Assembly (NCBI RefSeq): GCF_030253575.1 | Contig: NC_080563.1 | Location: 12,605,001 to 12,669,000 of the forward strand | Direction: 5' to 3' | Length of the DNA stretch: 64,000 nucleotides | Source: Rhododendron vialii | Lineage: Eukaryota; Streptophyta; Magnoliopsida; Ericales; Ericaceae | Part shown: positions 60,927 through 64,000 of the stretch, one piece after another | Position numbering within the stretch: the first letter of the stretch is position 1 | Layout: each line of letters begins with the position of its first letter | The notes under the pieces: generated by a model | What the model was told of the DNA's origin: nothing | Databases searched by the model: none | The model's input: the letters and a program-made list of their open reading frames with translations, nothing else | Made by a program: the position numbers and the translations under genes

Positions 60927-61599
60927 TGAAGCCCTAAGGGTAAATCAATAATGATCCCAACCGGATAAGATTTGGGCACCCAAAGGGGTGTCTAAAAATA
61001 TTCCCCCTCCAAGGGGATATGTACATCCGGGCCATAATTTATCCGGGTTCAAACAATTGAAACAAACACCGGATATAAGCACCCCGGATATGTATATCCG
61101 ACTTCTCCTTATATCCCCCTTCTACATCCCTCTGCCAGACAGGCCATAAGGGGAATACCGTAGTTCTTAGTTTTAGAGGCAAAATGCTTGGTTAGGATCC
61201 TTGTGGAAAAACCCTCTTAATTAATGGGGAAAACAAGATATCACCAAGCCAACACATATCATACTCCAAATTGCAAATTAGAAAAGAGGAATGAAAATAA
61301 AATGAGTTATACCCTCTCATGATGCCACGACCATCTAGAAACTGCGGCAAGGACAAATGGGCCATAATTGAACCAGAAGGTTGGATGTGTGCTGAGACCT
61401 TTTCCTGCTCCTTCCTACGACGTAATCGTTCTAGTTCTTCCTTAATTTCTTCTGCTTTATTCAGTTTAGGACCAAGTTCCAAACCAGAAGTCAATCCTTC
61501 CATGCCATATATATCATATATCTGCCTTTTCCCCTCGTCAGATAAAATTTCATAGGCTTCACATATCCGTTGAAAGTTTTCGGTAGCAATTTCCTTCAT
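45247..61599 (-). CDS. OWL1: DNAJC11-type J-domain protein (OWL1), 3' twelve exons
   Basis: Twelve exons, from the 5' side: 61313-61599, 59370-59567, 59174-59288, 58791-58877, 58180-58268, 57784-57868, 48536-48589, 47732-47812, 47401-47478, 46421-46660, 45382-45489 and 45247-45303 (stop TGA). Together they give 492 residues; all junctions are GT-AG and all phases agree. The first visible exon holds the end of the J domain ([23 protein letters not shown]) and a charged helix. A beta-rich middle follows, then the C-terminal DNAJC11 domain with [13 protein letters not shown] and the final IPQAAHRI. About 45 N-terminal residues, with the HPD motif, must lie beyond 64000. Animal DNAJC11 associates with the mitochondrial MICOS complex; Arabidopsis OWL1 is linked to very-low-fluence light responses. 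The 9.2-kb intron 48590-57783 contains a Gypsy-type element. Confidence 0.93.
47880..48535. other. Intron sequence of OWL1 with LTR-like fragment
   Basis: About 47940-48310 (plus strand) reads like retroelement LTR/leader sequence: a TAAATAGGTGAGTGAGTG stretch, then CTCTACCCTTCGGGG and a GGTTTTATCCCC block. I found neither ends nor a TSD. Confidence 0.3.
48764..48927 (+). repeat. 5' LTR_A (164 bp)
   Basis: Begins TGTAACACCCCG and ends GGCGTTACA, giving near-perfect 9-bp inverted ends (TGTAACRCC). It is very short for a Gypsy element. Differs from the 3' copy at two positions (T/G in CCCGTCCC, G/A in ATCGGAAG). Confidence 0.93.
48930..48942 (+). other. Primer-binding site (initiator tRNA-Met type)
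   Basis: TGGTATCAAAGCC, two bases after LTR_A, matches the plant initiator-Met PBS TGGTATCAGAGCC with one change. A run of about 20 A follows. Confidence 0.85.
49118..51763 (+). CDS. Retrotransposon gag-protease-RT (upstream half of broken gag-pol)
   Basis: Frame from the ATG at 49118. An N-terminal Arg/Gly repeat (four copies of an [12 protein letters not shown] unit, residues about 18-55) precedes a gag domain (about 150-300). A double zinc-knuckle region (about 370-405) has [14 protein letters not shown] and [14 protein letters not shown]. The aspartic protease core DSGSTHSF is at about 488, and the reverse transcriptase at about 690-850 with LFVKKKDG, the [11 protein letters not shown] stretch and the catalytic FIDD. 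It runs into the wrong frame near 51717 and stops at 51763. The frame can be extended upstream to 48872, but that part is leader and PBS sequence. Confidence 0.9.
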   Translation: MDRPRRSTRSTYAAPAARGRGQATLAARGRGQATLAARGRGQATPEAHGRGRAAPLSRDRGSTNLVGRGRGGVVEPEVDVIAAETQNDEDPADPVEDPADPITEIIANAGTPTGFVDPVAAVQAFQTFMGLFAGNQAQVAPTNAARSLTLDKGNTFDRFLKTNPPPFIGTDKPSDAEAWLLQMEKIFDVLGCSEAQKVSFATYKLQGGAEHWWRSAKQHYKDRQDELVWRNFKKDFEEKYISPAVKDKMRTEFLALRQDNMSVAEYQQKFDELSRFAGVLVEKETDKVWYFQRGLRADIHGRVSLLDTETLPKLVTKALTAESDLAEERRVAENQYKRFRSGQSSGSGLPAKRVHTLTQTNEGGRQALRPCQKCGQPHLAKYHCDGSLRVCYSCGQPGHVSTHCRAQSDGRNQIPQGQRQSVHGSGHNQQRRFNHQGNHRQQARNGGQGQRNVTEGRVYALTQQQAKDAPSMVQGTLSISNVPARVLFDSGSTHSFAAPRYLYQLPIVVEALDVCVMVTTPVGKTVMLCEVSKSCDVEIDGRILPIDLISLEMHNFDVILGMDWLSKYYAAIDCNQKRVVFAMPGRPEFSLQGDQDVSSFSFISSLQASRLMNKGCFGYLAYVVSGEESAQKLEELPIVKDFFDIFPEDMPGLPPDREVEFTIDLVPGTTPISKAPYRMAPAELRELQVQLQELLDKGFIRPSVSPWGAPVLFVKKKDGTMRLCIDYRELNKVTIKNRYPLPRIDDLFDQLQGAQVFSKIDLRSGYHQLKVRDVDIMKTAFRTRYGHYEFLVMPFGLTNAPAAFMDMMNRVFKPQLDHFVVVFIDDILIYSKSREEHEEHLRIVFQILRENKLYAKFKKCEFWLDSVFPWACYRKGGSVCR
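51678..53918 (+). CDS. Retrotransposon RNase H-integrase-chromodomain (downstream half)
   Basis: The pol frame resumes here; real similarity begins near 51715, the first dozen codons being overlap. It carries RNase H ([11 protein letters not shown] at about 115, TDHKSLKYI at about 178), the integrase HHCC zinc region (about 331-375) and the catalytic core with D in MDFVSGLP (about 401), D in SDRDPRF (about 463) and E in the [10 protein letters not shown] block (about 500). A GPF-type module ([17 protein letters not shown]) follows, then a chromodomain-like tail with KVLWRN and EEATWE. Apart from the frameshift, no stop interrupts it. Confidence 0.9.
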   Translation: MQSLRNVSFGWTVSFLGHVIGKEGVSVDSKKVEAIVDWPRPTSVTEVRSFLGLAGYYMRFVEGFSRIALPLTNLTRKGVKYEWTDSCDHSFQELKKRLTTAPILALPTDGGNFVIYSDASLQGLGCVLMQNDRVIAYASRQLKVHERNYPTHDLELAAVVFALKIWRHYLYGVACEIYTDHKSLKYISTQKELNLRQRRWLELLKDYDVSILYHPGKANVVADALSRKSSGGSLAFLTVQPHLIEDIRRLQVEIVQHGDGAICSQLIVKPNLLDRIRVAQQDNHWCKKILEGMLKGKSRGFTLGEDGVLRFGDRVCVPGDCGLRTEIMAEAHSSGYSIHPGSTKMYKDLREHFWWNGMKKVIARYVSQCLICQQVKVEHQKPAGKLQPLPLPEWKWDHISMDFVSGLPRTSSGHDAVWVIVDRLTKSGHFIAINMTYKLDRLAQLYVKEIVRLHGAPVSIVSDRDPRFVSKFWGALQAAMGTRLLFSSAYHPQTDGQSERTIQTLEDLLRACSLEWKGNWDDQLPLMEFAYNNSYHSSLGVAPYEALYGRKCRSPICWYEVGERRILGSDLVEEATQKIATIRERLVTSQSRQKSYTDNRRRDLEFAIGDMVFLKVSPWKGVIRFGKKGKLSPRYIGPFEILERIGEVAYRLALPPNLAKVHNVFHVSMLRRYVHSPSHVIDYEPLHVRDDLTYDEQPIEILDTKEKVLRNKTILLVKVLWRNHAVEEATWERNEEMREKYPHLYE
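53954..53966 (+). other. Polypurine tract before LTR_B
   Basis: AAGGGGGGAAGGA lies directly before TGTTACGG, as expected for plus-strand priming next to a 3' LTR. Confidence 0.75.
53967..55824 (+). repeat. Internal LTR-like block (LTR_B, about 1.86 kb)
   Basis: Begins TGTTACGGCC directly after a purine run and ends GGGGTGTGACA, four bases before a perfect Met PBS. It has no long frame. Start, end, length and neighbours are those of a normal 3' LTR of a Tekay-type chromovirus, but only one copy is present and it shares nothing evident with LTR_A. Calling it an LTR is inference from structure. Confidence 0.7.
55829..55841 (+). other. Second primer-binding site
   Basis: TGGTATCAGAGCC, an exact initiator-Met PBS, four bases after LTR_B. 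About 120 bp of non-coding sequence and a purine-rich run (AAAGTTGGGGAGA, about 55950-55962) then lead into the 3' LTR_A. Confidence 0.8.
55964..56127 (+). repeat. 3' LTR_A (164 bp)
   Basis: 162 of 164 bases equal the 5' copy. Followed by the GTTAC target duplication. Confidence 0.93.
57437..57744 (-). mobile_element. TRIM element with 76-77 bp LTRs, TSD TTAGC
   Basis: The two terminal repeats are 57437-57513 and 57669-57744. On the minus strand the LTR begins TGTTKAATWGCTTGATATAC and ends AAACA, directly followed by the PBS TGGTGTCAGAGC. A purine run (GGGAGGG) precedes the 3' LTR. The direct repeat TTAGC flanks the element (57432-57436, 57745-57749). No coding capacity. It ends 34 bp from the OWL1 5' splice site at 57783. 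Confidence 0.9.
59653..60037 (-). mobile_element. Second TRIM element in an OWL1 intron
   Basis: Terminal repeats are about 59653-59761 and 59930-60037 (both with CCAATTGGYAATGA, then CTCACATACTA and GACAAGCTCT). On the minus strand LTR2 ends TTTAACA, directly followed by the PBS TGGTATCAGA; the purine run GGTGTGGGGAAG directly precedes the other LTR. The LTRs have diverged clearly, so it is old; no TSD resolved. Confidence 0.82.
60827..60923. repeat. (CT)n microsatellite interrupted by poly(C)
   Basis: About 97 bp of CT repeat with a C-rich interruption at about 60874-60893, in the intron between the first two visible OWL1 exons. Confidence 0.92.
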
Positions 61600-62544
61600 C
61601 TGGAAAATTCGGTAAAAATTACAAGTTATTGTGATTTTCTCCCATAGCCAATCAGAAAGTTAATCAAGCCCCAAGCTTTTTTGGTCATAAAAAGGACCTT
61701 AGGAAACAAGCAAAAAATAACTCATTGTTTTTAGATCTTGATGCATTCAATGAACTGACAAACATGAAGCAGGAATTAGATGTTCTATGAGAGTATTGAT
61801 AAAAAAAATCTACTTGCTCGAACGGAGTCGTGAATATTTAGTGACAGATGAGTCAAATTAAGCAGAATTAAGTATGCTGATGATTTTAGAAAACTTGTGT
61901 TTTCCTAATCACCCTGGGCCTCAACCACTTCTAAATTTAACCGGGAACAGAAAAAAAAAATAGTATAAGAAAAGTCAAAGCCTTTAAAAAGAACAACCAA
62001 ACAGAAGACTTGAAGATCTCAGTATTCAGTTCAGCACTACTAGTGGATTATGTCAAATCATAACCTAATAATATAAACTGACACATGCTGACCATATTTT
62101 ACCTTAGCCATGAGTCCATGACTATTATGCACAAATCGAAAGAAAATAAGTCTGGACATAATAACCAACCAATAAGCTTTGCAAAACATAGAAGTTAGAA
62201 GGAAAAAAATTGTCTGCTTAGGACTCTCCTGGTATATTTTTCAAGTGAACTTGCTTAAAGGGATTAAATCTTCAAATTTCTGACAAACACGCACTAGTGT
62301 TGCTACTTGATGCCGAGCAAAAAAAAAAGGTTGCTACTTGGCATTGCAGTGTCCTCCCCAATCAGTAGAAAATTTAAGGTTACAGCTACAATGAGAGGAA
62401 CGACAAATCTACTCAAGGAAACATATGGTAATAGGTTTTGAAACGCATAGGGAACCTATTACCAGAAAGAAGGAAAGTAAGAAGAAAAAACATGATTTGT
62501 TCTGGTAATCATCTTTCAATAACTTGGTTTGGATGTGTGGATGT
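61600..62544. other. OWL1 intron sequence
   Basis: Intron upstream of the exon at 61313-61599. I looked for the exon with the J-domain HPD motif in 61600-64000 on the minus strand and did not find it. Confidence 0.5.
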
Positions 62545-63437
62545 GTGGTAAGACTAAATGAGACAGGATTAGAAATGAAATGGTGCGTGAGATGGTAGGT
62601 GTAGCACCTATAGAGGAGAAGTTGAGGGAAAATAGGCTAAGGTGGTTTGGGCATGTCTATCGTAGACCAGGAGATGCAGTAGTAAAGAGAGCAGATAGGA
62701 TAGCTTCGGGTAGCAATGCTACAGGGAGGGGTAGACCTAAATTGACATTAGATGCTGTTGTGTGCAAAGCTTAGTTACACGAAGCGGGAGCGGGGACGGG
62801 AGCGGGAGCGGGGGCGGGGGCGGGGGAGCGGATGATCACAGAAGTGTGGGAGCGCCATTGGGAGCGGTTAGAAAAAATTATTAAAATTATAAATATATTT
62901 TGAAATTTTATATTGTTAAATGTCAATATAAAAATATTATTCTACCACATAAAATATTACTATTAAAATTATAAGTTTCTAGTTATATTTCAACAATTTT
63001 ATTATAGCACATGATTACACAATAGAGCTCTTGTGCATATTAAGTAGGCGTAAAAGTTAAGGGCATTAATATGACTCTAGAAGGTTAATATCAGATGTGT
63101 TCACTAACAAGATCAAAACAATTTTAAAGGTACCAATTGCAACTTGAATCGTAAGTCTCTCAACCGTTTTTTGGGTGTAAGTTCCCGTATAGGTAAGGAA
63201 CGAGTTCCCGTCGTCATTGGGACGGGTTTCTTGGAGTTTTCTTCGACGGGAATGCGGAAACGCGTTTCCGTCGAAGAAACGTGGGCATAGTTGAAGGTTC
63301 CTGCAACTAAGGTGCAAAGATATGAGTATAATGGGTTTGTGTGAACAAGTGGCCCTTGACAGAGCTCAATGGAGGAAAATGATTCATGTAGCCGACCCCA
63401 AGTAATTGAGACATAAGGCTCGGTTTGGTTTGGTTTA
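62545..63437 (+). pseudogene. RTE-like LINE C-terminal fragment, interrupted
   Basis: 62545-62769 encodes the end of an RTE-type reverse transcriptase protein (NEMVREMVGVAPIEEKLREN, then LRWFGHVYRRP, then TGRGRPKLTLD). After the 542-bp insert the same frame resumes at 63320 and runs through DRAQWRKMIHVADPK to a stop at 63403-63405. A TTTGG-rich 3' end follows at about 63418-63437. The 5' part is missing. Confidence 0.85.
62770..63311. mobile_element. hAT-type non-autonomous element, 8-bp TSD, in the RTE LINE
   Basis: The left end CTTAGTTACACGAAGC and inverse right end (GGTTCCTGCAACTAAG) form 16-bp TIRs with four mismatches. Both flanks are GTGCAAAG (62762-62769, 63312-63319). The interior has (GGGAGC)n-like repeats next to the left end and a GTTTCCGTCGAAGAAAC-type inverted motif near the right. 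Excision of element plus one TSD leaves the LINE frame open, which confirms the ends. Confidence 0.9.
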
Positions 63438-64000
63438 CTCTGCAGAGAAGGGGGAAATAAAACGAATTGAGCAATTATTCAACACCACAAAAGTCATTAT
63501 ATTAGCAAGACAAACAAATGAGGAAAAAATACATACTCTATACGGACAGGTATCTCACCAACACAATCCGGGCGATAATGAAAAATTCATCAATAGCGTG
63601 GACAAGGTCAGGTAAAGAAGTGAAATCAATGATGGTTTCTTGAAGACTGTATTTGGATCTTAGAATTGGATTTGTGGAAGGAAAAGAAATAATTCTACTT
63701 CATTACAAATCCAACATCGAAATACAGACCAAGGATTCAATAACTCTATCAAATAACAAGATAGGCATCTTCCCTGAATTTTCACAAATTTCATCAGAAC
63801 CGCTTGATTGACCGCCATTCATGTTCATTTCAACTCTCCAAAGTCCAAACACATTCAACTGGAAGAATTCAAATATCTCCTCTGTTTTTAATATTATCCT
63901 CCTTTAGATATCAAACTAACACTCAGTAGTTCTGCTAACAATAATCCGAGTCCACTGCAAACTTTTTTAACGAGGGTAAACCATTTCAAATACTGGATCA
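63438..64000. other. Right edge, OWL1 intron
   Basis: AT-rich sequence with no exon I can support. Confidence 0.4.

Overview
The window is nuclear DNA from a flowering plant, most likely a woody eudicot. It has spliced genes with small exons, dense class I and class II transposable elements, long CT/TA microsatellites and organelle-derived DNA. I cannot name the species from sequence alone. All coordinates come from reading splice signals, reading frames and repeat ends by eye; no alignment was run.

Host genes, in order: (1) 479-4127 (+), a complete ten-exon gene for TAM41, the mitochondrial CDP-diacylglycerol synthase. (2) 5293-11187 (-), an eight-exon MOSC-domain amidoxime reductase (mARC type) with a 2.7-kb first intron full of repeats. 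(3) 16847-17020 (+), a 57-residue mitochondrial microprotein of the STMP1 family. (4) 23068-25338 (-), an intronless 756-residue multipass membrane protein of unknown function. (5) 28777-29457 (+), a LENG1-like protein with a CIR_N motif. (6) 38368-40488 (-), a two-exon heavy-metal-associated (HMA) protein. (7) 45247-61599 and beyond the right edge (-), a DNAJC11-type J-domain protein (Arabidopsis OWL1), with 12 exons visible and the J-domain HPD exon outside the window. Four of the seven belong to families with known mitochondrial members.

Most of the rest is mobile DNA, and many boundaries can be fixed by target-site duplications (TSDs). There are fold-back Mutator-like MITEs with 9-11 bp TSDs (11312-11687, 15741-16149, relative at 10187-10561). 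A second Mutator-like family ends in AGGGCTGCAAACGA (12117-12617, 17395-17627). hAT-type MITEs with 8 bp TSDs lie at 32351-32474, 40659-41124 and 62770-63311. There is a Stowaway-like MITE, two L1-type LINE tails, an RTE-like LINE split by a hAT MITE, a tRNA-derived SINE and two TRIM elements in OWL1 introns.

The most unusual object is the LTR retrotransposon at 48764-56127 in an OWL1 intron. Its outer LTRs are only 164 bp and 98.8% identical. It carries a chromodomain-type Ty3/Gypsy gag-pol, and inside its 3' end sits a second, unrelated LTR-like block of 1.86 kb followed by a second primer-binding site. The order LTR_A-PBS-gag-pol-PPT-LTR_B-PBS-x-PPT-LTR_A looks like two retroelements fused at their shared primer-binding site. 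It is nested in an older hAT MITE. A second notable object is an organelle mosaic at 34270-34853, where a mitochondrial matR fragment directly abuts the 5' end of plastid rpoB.
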